Shown: piece by piece, positions 8,101 to 15,254 of the stretch
Layout of the letters: each line of letters starts with the position of its first letter
Numbering within the stretch: the first letter of the stretch is position 1
DNA from: CAIPSZ01 sp038065015
GTDB lineage: Bacteria; Patescibacteriota; Patescibacteriia; PEXW01
NCBI GenBank assembly: GCA_038065015.1
Contig: JBBTRU010000024.1
Coordinates: 1-27,399 of the forward strand
DNA: 27,399 nt
Reading direction: 5' to 3'
Notes under the pieces: generated by a model
Seen by the model: the letters and a program-made list of their open reading frames with translations, nothing else
Told to the model about the DNA's origin: nothing
Database searches by the model: none
Translations under genes and position numbers: made by a program

Positions 8101-9419
8101 GCGCGTGAATTTGCAAAGACTGTCTTGATGATGGCACGGTCGTCCCAGGGAAGCAACCGGCCCTGCGCCACCGCCATTACCTGTTCGCCGCCTTTACCGG
8201 TAAGCAGCAGAACATCACCCGGCTGCGCGAGCTGCAGCAACCGGGCAATTGCTTCGGCGCGCTCGGTGATACAGTACACGCGTGCCTTACCCACGGCTTC
8301 GGCCGCAATCGCGACGTCGGCAATTATTTTTTCAGGCTCTTCATCGTACGGGTCTTCATTCGTGACGATGACGAGATCGGCGTGTTCTGCTGCAAGCGTA
8401 CCCATGACCCCGCGCTTGGCAATATCCCGCCCACCGCCCTGCGCGCCGAGTAAGGTGAGTAAGCGCTTGGGTTGCAACAATTGCACGGCCGCGTACGCCG
8501 CCTGTAAACTCGCTGGCTCATGCGCGTAGTCCACGAACACACGGTATGGCGCGCCAAGCTGCACTTCTTCCATGCGACCCGAAATGCCAGCAAAGGTAGC
8601 GAGCGCGGCTATTGTCTTTACCCGGTCATAGCCAAGCCCGTCCAGCACGGCAATGGTAGCCAGAGCATTCTGTACGTTGAATGCGCCGAGCAGCGGCACG
8701 ACATACCGAGTATCACCAATGGCAAACGTTGATTGCGTAGCTGTAGAAGTCACATCCGTGGCACGGAGAAGCTGCAGGCCATCGGCGGCCTTGACCTCGT
8801 TGGGGGTTTGTGAAAAACCGATATGCTTGTCCGCCGCATGGCGTAAAAAGGAAAAGGCGTATGGATCGTCCACATTCGCGACAATAGCGGTAGGCACGCG
8901 CTTACCCTGCAAAGTCTTGCGCCACGATCGGTAGAGACTGGCAAAGAGTTGCTCTTTGGCTTCGCGGTACTTTCGAAAACTGCCATGGCTTTCAATGTGC
9001 TCGGGCGTGAGGTTGAGGAAGACTGCGACATCAAATGCAATGCCAAGATGACGTCCCTGCGCGAGACCTTCGGACGAAACTTCGATGATTACTGCAGTGC
9101 AGCCTGCGCGGACGGCGTTACGCATGAAGGCTTGGATTGCACCGTTCCCAGGCATGGTCATTTTACTACGGTTAGACCAGGTCTTGCCCAGCAACCCCCA
9201 TTGCACTGTCGAAGAAAAGGCTACGCGTTCACCGTGCGCAGTAAGGCAGTGCGCGAGCATGGCAACCGTCGTCGATTTTCCTTTGGTTCCGGTCACACCA
9301 ATAACCAAGAGCTTCCGTGCTGGAAAACCTGTCTGCAGCGCTGCAAAACTTTCACGAACGCCATGATAGGCAGCCATAAAAGATTTTGGCACAATCCGAC
9401 GCAGAAGCATGCGTATCAT
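8097..9419 (-). CDS. MurE-like Mur ligase lacking the N-terminal UDP-binding domain
   Basis: ATP-dependent amide-bond ligase of the Mur family, 440 aa. Visible motifs are the P-loop GTKGKST (44-50), EVSSEGLAQGR (113-123, the MurE-type SSxGL...R), LNLTPEHIESHGS (135-147), YREAKEQLF with the Lys that is carbamylated in Mur enzymes (about 155), GRMEEV and VDYAHEPASL of the C-terminal part, and GKGGEQ near the end. The protein begins almost directly at the ATPase domain, whereas classical MurE has about 100 residues of UDP-substrate-binding domain first. The MurE amino-acid selectivity motif DNPR is replaced by EDPY (TNEDPYDEEP), so the added amino acid cannot be assumed to be diaminopimelate. 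ATGA overlaps at both ends tie it to the YjdF-like gene and the flavodoxin. The substrate is uncertain. Confidence 0.9.
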   Translation of the reverse strand: MIRMLLRRIVPKSFMAAYHGVRESFAALQTGFPARKLLVIGVTGTKGKSTTVAMLAHCLTAHGERVAFSSTVQWGLLGKTWSNRSKMTMPGNGAIQAFMRNAVRAGCTAVIIEVSSEGLAQGRHLGIAFDVAVFLNLTPEHIESHGSFRKYREAKEQLFASLYRSWRKTLQGKRVPTAIVANVDDPYAFSFLRHAADKHIGFSQTPNEVKAADGLQLLRATDVTSTATQSTFAIGDTRYVVPLLGAFNVQNALATIAVLDGLGYDRVKTIAALATFAGISGRMEEVQLGAPYRVFVDYAHEPASLQAAYAAVQLLQPKRLLTLLGAQGGGRDIAKRGVMGTLAAEHADLVIVTNEDPYDEEPEKIIADVAIAAEAVGKARVYCITERAEAIARLLQLAQPGDVLLLTGKGGEQVMAVAQGRLLPWDDRAIIKTVFANSRA

Positions 9420-10015
9420 GTCAGGCGTAGTTTTTTAACAACATGCCAAATACCAAACACCATCACGCAAGCGCCAATAGTATTGAGCAACATGTCGTTA
9501 CCGGTGTCAAATGCATTGCCCATGCGATTACTACCAAAGAGCACATCTTCACTGTATTCTTCTAGCTCATAGAGCGAACCGATTGCCATTGCCCCAAAGA
9601 CGCTAAGTAGGGTATGCAGGCCAAGGGGAAGTTTTACGCGTCCGGCCTTTTCTAAATTGTAGAGCGTATTAAAAATGACCAGTGCAAGCACTGAGCCACC
9701 AACAAAGTGCGCGACTTGGTCGTACCAGGCGTAGCTTCCGTAGAGCCGGAAAATGTCGCCAAAAGCATCGGTGCACTGGCTAGCCAAAGCAAAGATAAAC
9801 GTGCCAGCCCACAAACTCTGTGCGCCACGTCGGCGGAGCCACGCCGAAATAATTTCTAAAGCAATCCAGGCGCCACTAGCAGTAATGATGAGTCCCAACC
9901 AGGTGAACTCTAAGGTAATGGGGAGGACTTTTGCCCAGCTAAGAACCTCAACGGTAATCCAGCTGCCAAAGGCGACCCGGGCAACTACCAGCATGCGGCT
10001 AGGATAATGGGGCAT
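9416..10015 (-). CDS. YjdF/DUF2238-like integral membrane protein
   Basis: Protein of 199 aa with about five or six hydrophobic segments (for example FTWLGLIITASGAWIALEI and LLNTIGACVMVFGIWHVV). The conserved polar pattern YDQVAHFVGG (about 98-107), LYELEEYSEDVLFG (about 148-161) and DTGNDMLLNTIGA (about 169-181) resembles the YjdF/DUF2238 family, whose function is not established. The stop overlaps the Mur ligase start as ATGA, making this the first gene of the yjdF-like/mur/flavodoxin set. A rho-independent terminator structure on the same strand ends only about 15 nt before its ATG, so its promoter must overlap that structure or the gene is expressed by readthrough. There is no Shine-Dalgarno sequence. 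Confidence 0.8.
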   Translation of the reverse strand: MPHYPSRMLVVARVAFGSWITVEVLSWAKVLPITLEFTWLGLIITASGAWIALEIISAWLRRRGAQSLWAGTFIFALASQCTDAFGDIFRLYGSYAWYDQVAHFVGGSVLALVIFNTLYNLEKAGRVKLPLGLHTLLSVFGAMAIGSLYELEEYSEDVLFGSNRMGNAFDTGNDMLLNTIGACVMVFGIWHVVKKLRLT

Positions 10016-10336
10016 ATTCAGAAAGGTAGCAAAAAAATAGCCAAGTCACGAGTGTGAAATGGCTATGGGTGATAACGGGGCTGGAATGGATAATCAGCTA
10101 TTTTTGTATTTGTAGGTAGTGCCGAAGCACTTCCTGATCTAATAATACCACAAGAACATCAGACATCAAATTCTGTACCCACTCATTTACTCTGCAATTT
10201 GCGCTTTGCCCTTTTGGGGGTGTGGAAAACTTACCCGCGCACCACTCACGGAGTTTACCCCGCTTCGCGGAGTTCGGGTGCGGGGTTCCGCTCCGCACAG
10301 CATTTTGCTGAAGTCACTAACTCAGTCGGCGGAGCT
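10016..10336. other. 321-bp spacer with hairpin cluster and a doubtful short ORF
   Basis: Three short palindromes lie side by side at 10260-10310: CCGC-TTC-GCGG (10260-10270), GTGCGG/CCGCAC (10278-10283 and 10293-10298) and CAGCA-TTT-TGCTG (10298-10310). A minus-strand frame, 10098-10298 (66 codons), opens inside this cluster. Only its last 22 codons (MSDVLVVLLDQEVLRHYLQ..., start 10166) look protein-like, and they end 32 nt before the terminator at 10066. It could be a gene remnant or small peptide, but I do not call it. Positions 10090-10200 are noticeably more AT-rich than the flanks. Confidence 0.4.
10031..10066 (-). terminator. Rho-independent terminator or attenuator before the YjdF-like gene
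   Basis: On the minus strand ATAGCCA (plus 10060-10066) pairs with TGGCTAT (10037-10043), with an inner TCAC/GTGA stem, and is followed directly by seven T residues (plus 10031-10037, A on the plus strand). It is a good intrinsic terminator on the minus strand only. Confidence 0.65.
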
Positions 10337-10741
10337 TCACTCGGCCCGCACAAAATTCCCCTGCAGGTCGAGTTCGACAAAGTGTTTGGCCGTACCATTC
10401 ACGTAGCTGGGACACTGGTTTTCAAACTTATTATCTACATCTAATCGTGGATTGTGTACCAGGTCGGCCACCCAGCCGCTGGTAAGGTTATCCGAAAGGC
10501 ACGGGCCGTTTGCCAGGTCTTCCCCTTGGGCAACGAGACTGCTGTAAAACTGTTTTGCCCGGGCAGTGGCAAATTGCAAGTCGGCGGCTTTTTTAATTGC
10601 CGTGTCGGTCACGCCCGTGGCTTTGTTCACGAGCGTGCCCGCATCGCTTGCCGCTTCACTGGCGGTATTCGAAACTTTCTGGCCAAACGTGCAGGCGCCG
10701 AGCGCGAGTGGAATGAATGCTAGGATAAGGAACTTTTTCAT
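10337..10741 (-). CDS. Small lipoprotein of unknown function
   Basis: Protein of 134 aa with a lipoprotein signal peptide: MKKF, a hydrophobic stretch (LILAFIPLALG) and lipobox LGAC with Cys16, predicting lipidation and membrane anchoring. The first part of the mature protein is Ala/Ser/Thr-rich and probably helical (KVSNTASEAASDAGTLVNKATG). The second half has two cysteines (NGPCLSD and ENQCPSY) that could form a disulfide. No family was recognised. It starts 1 nt after the stop of the DUF3048 gene, so co-transcription is likely. A TATACA box (plus 10748-10753) lies 6 nt before the ATG and could be an internal promoter, but its -35 is poor. Confidence 0.75.
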   Translation of the reverse strand: MKKFLILAFIPLALGACTFGQKVSNTASEAASDAGTLVNKATGVTDTAIKKAADLQFATARAKQFYSSLVAQGEDLANGPCLSDNLTSGWVADLVHNPRLDVDNKFENQCPSYVNGTAKHFVELDLQGNFVRAE

Positions 10742-10742
10742 A

Positions 10743-12041
10743 CTACTTGTATACTACTTTTCGCGTACCCGGTACAACTTCTACCCACGTAGTGCCGCGG
10801 TTGAATTCGACAATTTTCTGCGTGCCCTTTACATAGAACACCGTCTTACTGTTCTTGTCTTTCTTCCACCAGCGCAGGGCAATAGCTTGACCGTCACGGT
10901 ACAGGGTGGCATCACCCCGACCGATGAGTTTGAACTCCAGTCGAAGTTTTTTGTCCAAGACTTTTTCTTTGGGGATGCGCTGCACCAGCACATTCGCAGC
11001 AGTTATCTGCTTTCCGGTATTTTTATCCTTAGCAATTGCATATCCGTTCCAACGCTTGTAGCGGTTAGTTTTACGATCATACTGCCATTGCACAAAGTAT
11101 GTGCGGCCATTGAAATCGATACTCAACTTTCTACTATGCTTGGGTCGATTTTTTAGGGGGATATCATTTTTAAACACCCACCCCGCATCGGACTTGGCTA
11201 CTACCCCGGTGAGCTTCTTCTCGTTGACGAGCTTGGTGAGCTGCGCGGTGCTGGTAAACAGGCAGTGCACGCCGTAGCACTTACGGGAGTAGTACTTTGC
11301 ACCAATACGCGTGAGCCCGTCGTACGAGCGCACTTTGAGCTTGCCAATCTCCTGGAAAGCGTCATGGCTGCCGCCAGCATGTAGGTATATCGCATCATGC
11401 TCTTTGGCCCAATCCACATAATATGGGCGGGAAGAACGCACCGGGCCCAACAGTTTGGGCTTGGTTGCCTGCGGGAAAATTGCCAAAAAGCGCGTGACGC
11501 CGCCCTCGGCGAGTGTTTCGTAGACGATTGCCGCTTGGCTCAAGCCGGCCTGCGGGCGGGCAGCTTGGGTATTCTCAATCATGACACCAAAGGGAAGCTG
11601 ATTCCATACTTTGGTTGGAACCATGACCCCGTCCACTTTCCGGCGCCACTTTGCCGGTACCGTAACCGTTCGGGTGGCAAGCTCGCTCACGGTAGCACCC
11701 TGAATAGTCTGGAAGGTAAAGACGTACTTTCCGGTAGTGAGAGTCTTCTTATACGTGTAGGTGAAGGTGGTCGTAGCTGGGACCTTCTTCCCCTTCTTCA
11801 CTTTTGGGACTGCCACGCTAATGCGGGTGAGTACCTTGCCGTTCATAGTAATGCGCACCACGCTTTTCACCGGGGCAGTGCCAACAACCTGCAAAGGCTG
11901 GTCCAGGAGGTTGCCATCTTTCGGGCTATAGATGAGGGGCCGATCCAGCGCCTGGGCTGCGTGCGCGCCATAGATAAAAAGCCCGGCGCTTACGACGACG
12001 GCGACAATTGCAATGCGTAGGCCCTGCTTTTTTGTTTTCAT
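10743..12041 (-). CDS. DUF3048 (YerB-like) secreted or membrane-anchored protein
   Basis: Protein of 432 aa from the chosen ATG at 12041 (MKTKKQGLRIAIVAVVVSAG), with an N-terminal signal or anchor helix ending near AHAAQA. Residues of about 35-140 form an Ig-like beta domain (YSPKDGNLLDQPLQVVGTAP...). Then come the DUF3048 hallmarks: PFGVMIENTQAARPQAGLSQ, IVYETLAEGGVTRFLAIF, LGPVRSSRPYYVDWA and HAGGSHDAF. The family (B. subtilis YerB) is extracytoplasmic with no established activity. A longer frame opens at an ATG at 12083, but that codon lies upstream of a strong promoter whose -10 ends 9 nt before 12041, so 12041 is the start and the mRNA should be leaderless. The small lipoprotein follows 1 nt downstream. 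Confidence 0.92.
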   Translation of the reverse strand: MKTKKQGLRIAIVAVVVSAGLFIYGAHAAQALDRPLIYSPKDGNLLDQPLQVVGTAPVKSVVRITMNGKVLTRISVAVPKVKKGKKVPATTTFTYTYKKTLTTGKYVFTFQTIQGATVSELATRTVTVPAKWRRKVDGVMVPTKVWNQLPFGVMIENTQAARPQAGLSQAAIVYETLAEGGVTRFLAIFPQATKPKLLGPVRSSRPYYVDWAKEHDAIYLHAGGSHDAFQEIGKLKVRSYDGLTRIGAKYYSRKCYGVHCLFTSTAQLTKLVNEKKLTGVVAKSDAGWVFKNDIPLKNRPKHSRKLSIDFNGRTYFVQWQYDRKTNRYKRWNGYAIAKDKNTGKQITAANVLVQRIPKEKVLDKKLRLEFKLIGRGDATLYRDGQAIALRWWKKDKNSKTVFYVKGTQKIVEFNRGTTWVEVVPGTRKVVYK

Positions 12042-12050
12042 TCTACAATG

Positions 12051-12079
12051 AGTATAGCAAAAAACAGTCATTTCGTCAA
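12051..12079 (-). promoter_or_regulatory. Strong sigma70-type promoter of the DUF3048 gene (leaderless)
   Basis: The minus strand has TTGACG (plus 12074-12079), a 17-bp spacer, and an extended -10, TGC-TATACT (hexamer at plus 12051-12056). Only 9 nt separate the -10 from the ATG at 12041, so the mRNA would have 0-4 untranslated nucleotides. Confidence 0.8.
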
Positions 12080-12089
12080 CCAACGTAGG

Positions 12090-12176
12090 TTACGAATTAC
12101 AAATACCTATTTAAGTCTAAGCACTCGTAAAAAATTCGTATTTCGTATATTCGTAGTTTTCATTCGTAATTCGTAA
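12090..12176. repeat. Degenerate TACGAAT repeats with 11-bp inverted ends
   Basis: On the minus strand between 12176 and 12126, TACGAAT and close variants occur about six times. TTACGAATTAC at 12090-12100 is the exact inverse of GTAATTCGTAA at 12166-12176. This AT-rich block fills the gap between the DUF1003 gene end and the DUF3048 promoter. It could act as a loose transcription-end structure or be a remnant of a dispersed repeat. Confidence 0.6.
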
Positions 12177-12179
12177 TGT

Positions 12180-12548
12180 TCATTTTAACTTCTTCTCGAT
12201 GCGTGCAATTGCAGTTTTAATTTCCTGCACTTCTTTCTCCGCCTTCACATTCACTTCGTAATCCAGTTGTTCACGAATTTCATTGCGTTTCGACTCCTGG
12301 TTCTGCGCAATGAGCACGAAGGTAGAGAGGAAAATCGCTTCCAGCGAAACGATCATGGTAAGGAAGTTGAACGGGTACGGGTCCCAAGCAAATTCACCGG
12401 CAATGACGTTCAGGCCAATCCACAGGATGAACAAAAAAGCGTGCCACCACACGAAGTGAATGTTCCCGGTAAATTTAGCAATCAGCGTGGCAACCCGGTC
12501 GCCAGTAGAGAGCTTGCTCTCAAAAACTTTTTTTGGATGTTTGGGCAT
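12180..12548 (-). CDS. DUF1003 membrane protein
   Basis: Protein of 122 aa from ATG 12548 (MPKHPKKVFESKLSTGDRVA). The DUF1003 pattern is present: TGDRVATLIAKFTG, two membrane helices (about FVWWHAFLFILWIGLNVIA and FLTMIVSLEAIFLSTFVLIA) separated by the conserved WDPYPFNFL, then QNQESKRNE, DYEVNVKAEKE and a charged, probably coiled-coil tail (EVQEIKTAIARIEKKLK). Family function is unknown. An alternative in-frame ATG at 12569 lies upstream of the predicted transcription start: a TATACT -10 sits 9 nt before 12548, so 12548 is preferred and the mRNA should be leaderless. Single-gene unit. Confidence 0.88.
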   Translation of the reverse strand: MPKHPKKVFESKLSTGDRVATLIAKFTGNIHFVWWHAFLFILWIGLNVIAGEFAWDPYPFNFLTMIVSLEAIFLSTFVLIAQNQESKRNEIREQLDYEVNVKAEKEVQEIKTAIARIEKKLK

Positions 12549-12557
12549 AACAATGCA

Positions 12558-12585
12558 AGTATAGCGCAAAATTACCTGTTGTCAC
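12558..12585 (-). promoter_or_regulatory. Promoter of the DUF1003 gene (leaderless)
   Basis: The minus strand has GTGACA (plus 12580-12585), 16 bp, then TATACT (plus 12558-12563), with exactly 9 nt to the ATG at 12548. It overlaps the end of the RAYT pseudogene. Confidence 0.65.
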
Positions 12586-13140
12586 TTGTTGAGTACGCCG
12601 ACGACCACGGCCAATCCTCGGGACGTTTGCAGAGTCCGGCGCGGACCGGATTCCAGTGGATGTACTCAACTTTTTGGTGGAGTTTGCTCTCCGAGTAAAT
12701 ATTAAAATCGTAGAAGGATGGCTGCCAAATGGGAATCGCGTCGCGAGTATTTTTACCTTGGGTAGCCGAGACTTCGGTTTCTCTCCGGTGGGTAGGCGGG
12801 GCTTTCATGCCCCGCCGCGCACTAGCCGAGGCATAAAAGCCTCGGCTACCCTCAAGAAGTAATCCGATATGCGCTTCGCCGAGCGCCCTTTTATTCTGTG
12901 CATTACTGTAGAAATTGTCAGTTTCGGGTATTGGGCAACATCCCACTGCACAATCAGGTGAAGATGATCCGGCATGAGGCAATACACAATAACTTTAAAG
13001 CTGAGTTTTTGTCGGTAATATCCAATATCATCCATAACAATCCTGCAGCAACGCTCATCAGTAAAAATCTTCTGACTTTTATACGTCTTCGTCGTTACGC
13101 AATGTGCATAGCTATCCTCGTTGAACCGCGGCAAGGCCAT
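12572..13140 (-). pseudogene. REP-associated tyrosine transposase (RAYT, Y1/HUH family), interrupted
   Basis: The 5' part (13140 to about 12852) encodes MALPRFNEDSYAHCVTTKTY..., the metal-binding HUH motif in LMPDHLHLIVQ and IKGRSAKRISDYFL. The 3' part, in another frame, encodes IPIWQPSFYDFNIY, the Tyr-containing YIHWNPVRAGL block and the family ending RPEDWPWSSA. Between them is a 92-bp palindromic element (12760-12851) that shifts the frame and brings in a stop (TGA at 12805-12807). Deleting exactly those 92 bp gives one open frame of 158 aa, reading ...DYFLKGKNTRDAIPIWQPSF..., the expected family sequence and length. RAYTs are single-strand endonuclease/transposases linked to REP palindromes. 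The start lies 9 nt after the helicase stop. As it stands the gene should not make full-length enzyme. Confidence 0.93.
12760..12851. mobile_element. 92-bp REP/BIME-like palindromic element inserted in the RAYT gene
   Basis: The ends are 11-bp perfect inverted repeats, GGGTAGCCGAG (12760-12770) and CTCGGCTACCC (12841-12851). Inside are a 10-bp stem (12823-12832 with 12839-12848), an 8-bp stem (12795-12802 with 12809-12816, loop TTTCAT) and a 4-bp stem (12766-12769 with 12774-12777). Each palindrome is preceded on one strand by GTAG, the tetranucleotide found beside REP stem-loops. No target duplication is visible, consistent with Y1-type single-strand movement. Precise excision restores the host frame, which marks the borders to the base. 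Confidence 0.85.
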
Positions 13141-13149
13141 CGGGGGTTT

Positions 13150-15192
13150 TTATATATTGATTATCCTATCCTCCCCATCCCACTCCCCGCTCGCCTGGGA
13201 TTCTTGCACGTCCACGCGCTCAACCAATTTTGACGGCACTTCGTCCAGGAAGCGCGACGGCCGCGTGAGGATCATCGAGCCCGTCGGGTTGATGACCAGC
13301 GGGTAGGTCATGGTCAGGTGCGTCTTGGCGCGCGTCACGGCCACGTAGAAGAGCCGTCGCTCTTCTTCTATGCCGTTTGCTTCGTCGAGCGCGCGGCCGT
13401 TTGGAAAACCGCCCTCGAGCAATCGCGGGATGAACACTGCTTCCCACTCCAAGCCTTTGGCTTGGTGGATAGTAGAGAGGACAATGGAATCCGCATCTTC
13501 TCCGTTCGCTGCCGCGCCGACACTAAAAGCTTCTTGCAGGCTCACATCGGTTAAAAAACTATTGAGCGATGTGTACTTCCCCGCGAAAAGTGCGAGCTGT
13601 TCCAAGTCTTGCAAACGCTCGTCCGCGTCTTGGTACTGCGTGCGGAGGTAGTCCACGTAGTCGCTCGTGGCAATAATGCGGATGAGGTCTTGCGGGTGAA
13701 AAGTTTTTTCCGACTTCTTCGGGTCGACCACCGCGGCGGCGAGCAACGTGCGCAGCAACTTTTGAAAAACTTCCACACCTTTCAAACCGCGCTTGTCTGA
13801 CAATGCAACAAGGTCTGCGGTTGCGAGTGCTTGCGTATCGGTGATGCCCTGCAGCCGCTGAAACAAATTGCCGGCAGTCTTCGGCCCCACGCCCACTTGC
13901 AGGCCGAGGGCGCGTAACCAGGCCACTTCATCCTGCGGGTTGGCAATGAGCTTGAGGTGTGCCACAACGTCTTTAATGTGTGCCCGCTCGAAGAAGCGCA
14001 GGCCGCCGCGCACGATGTACGGAATGTCCCGCTGGGCCAGTTCGAATTCCAAGGCTTGGGTGTGGCTAATGGCGCGAACAAGCACGGCGATATCAGCAAG
14101 TGCGAGGCCAGACTCCTGCAGCTCCAGCACGCGCTGGGCTATGTACGCCGCTTCTTGGCCGTCATCGCGGCACGGTACGACTGCGGGCTTCTCCCCCCTC
14201 GGCCGCGCTGGCGCGAGCTCTTTGGGAAACTGCTCAATGTTGTTAGCGATGACCGCATTTGCCACGGCCAGAATTTCCGGTGTGGACCGGTAGTTGGTTT
14301 GCAAGCGAAACTTCTTGGCATCTTTGAAATCTTTCGGGAACTGCAAAATGTTCTGGATCATTGCGCCGCGGAAAGCGTAAATACTCTGAGCATCATCGCC
14401 GACGACGAGAAGATTGCCGTGCTTACTCGCCAAGTGGCGCACCAAATCGCCCTGCAAAGAGTTCGTGTCCTGGAATTCATCCACGAGCACGTACTGGAAC
14501 TGCTCTTGCAAGCGTTCGCGAACGTCCGCGTGCTCGGTGAGCAGACGGAGCATGAGCTCGAGCAAGTCATCGAAGTCCACGAGGTTCTGCTTTTCTTTGC
14601 GACTGGCGTACCGCTTGGCCACGGCTTGTACTTGCTCGGCTACGTGACTAAAGTTCGGTAAGCGCTCCTGGACGACTTCAGAAAGATCCCGCCGCGTATT
14701 TCGGCTGAACGAAATCATGTTCTGCACAATGCCCGGAGCCGGGAAGCGCTTCTGCGTGGTGTCGATATCGAGGTCGGCAACGCACGCAGCAATGAGGCTA
14801 CGGCTGTCTTCCTGGTCCAAGATGGAAAAGCTGGACGTGCGGCCAACTTTGCTGGCGTACTTTCGTAAAATTCGGTTCGCGACGTGATGGAATGTCCCGC
14901 CCCAGATGGGTGTGGGGACATTGCCGAGCAATTCTTGTACGCGGGTGAGCATTTCCCGGGCGGCCTTGTTGGTGAAAGTCACGAGGAGAATGCGGTCGGG
15001 TGGCACGCCGTGCTCCAGCAGCCAGGCGACGCGGTACACAATGGTGCGGGTCTTGCCCGACCCCGCGCCGGCCAGGACGAGTACGTGTCCATCGCCGTTC
15101 TCAACCACAGCAAGTTGCTCCGCGTTGAGCTCTGTAGCGTAGGCAATTTTCAGGTCTGTAATAGGCTTCCGCTTGAGAATGTAGGTGGACAT
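13150..15192 (-). CDS. uvrD: UvrD/PcrA-type superfamily 1A DNA helicase
   Basis: ATP-dependent 3'-5' DNA helicase of 680 aa, expected in repair and removal of proteins from DNA. All SF1A motifs are visible in order: Q-motif LNAEQ (22-26), Walker A AGAGSGKT (41-48), Ia TFTNKAA, Walker B VDEFQDT, III GDDAQSIYAFRGA, IV TNYRST, V STIHQAKGLEW and VI EERRLFYVAVTRAK. The C-terminus after motif VI is short (about 60 residues) and lacks the long tail seen in many PcrA/UvrD proteins. The ATG at 15192 has a promoter 9 nt upstream. uvrD versus pcrA cannot be separated by eye; Rep is a less likely alternative. The RAYT pseudogene follows after 9 nt. Confidence 0.95.
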   Translation of the reverse strand: MSTYILKRKPITDLKIAYATELNAEQLAVVENGDGHVLVLAGAGSGKTRTIVYRVAWLLEHGVPPDRILLVTFTNKAAREMLTRVQELLGNVPTPIWGGTFHHVANRILRKYASKVGRTSSFSILDQEDSRSLIAACVADLDIDTTQKRFPAPGIVQNMISFSRNTRRDLSEVVQERLPNFSHVAEQVQAVAKRYASRKEKQNLVDFDDLLELMLRLLTEHADVRERLQEQFQYVLVDEFQDTNSLQGDLVRHLASKHGNLLVVGDDAQSIYAFRGAMIQNILQFPKDFKDAKKFRLQTNYRSTPEILAVANAVIANNIEQFPKELAPARPRGEKPAVVPCRDDGQEAAYIAQRVLELQESGLALADIAVLVRAISHTQALEFELAQRDIPYIVRGGLRFFERAHIKDVVAHLKLIANPQDEVAWLRALGLQVGVGPKTAGNLFQRLQGITDTQALATADLVALSDKRGLKGVEVFQKLLRTLLAAAVVDPKKSEKTFHPQDLIRIIATSDYVDYLRTQYQDADERLQDLEQLALFAGKYTSLNSFLTDVSLQEAFSVGAAANGEDADSIVLSTIHQAKGLEWEAVFIPRLLEGGFPNGRALDEANGIEEERRLFYVAVTRAKTHLTMTYPLVINPTGSMILTRPSRFLDEVPSKLVERVDVQESQASGEWDGEDRIINI

Positions 15193-15201
15193 GGTTTCGG
15201 A

Positions 15202-15230
15202 ATGATACCCTCTTCATCACCGTCTGTCAT
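15202..15230 (-). promoter_or_regulatory. Promoter of the UvrD-like helicase gene (leaderless)
   Basis: The minus strand has ATGACA (plus 15225-15230), a 17-bp spacer and TATCAT (plus 15202-15207), with 9 nt to the ATG at 15192, the same geometry as the DUF3048 and DUF1003 promoters. Confidence 0.65.
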
Positions 15231-15254
15231 TTTCGTAATGGAAATTCTCTACAA

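Noticed and set aside
10098..10298. 66-codon minus-strand ORF
   Set aside because: Start lies in a hairpin cluster and the first half is not protein-like; only a 22-residue end looks plausible, too little to call.
12042..12083. Longer N-terminus for the DUF3048 protein from ATG 12083
   Set aside because: That ATG lies upstream of the -35 element of a strong promoter; transcription would begin just before ATG 12041.
12090..12176. CRISPR array
   Set aside because: The TACGAAT units are too short and irregular, with no spacers of uniform length and no cas genes; no other array-like pattern was seen in the window.
12572..12982. Independent 136-aa ORF with the RAYT C-terminus
   Set aside because: Its first half is the palindromic element and an out-of-frame RAYT sequence; only the last part is real and belongs to the broken RAYT gene.
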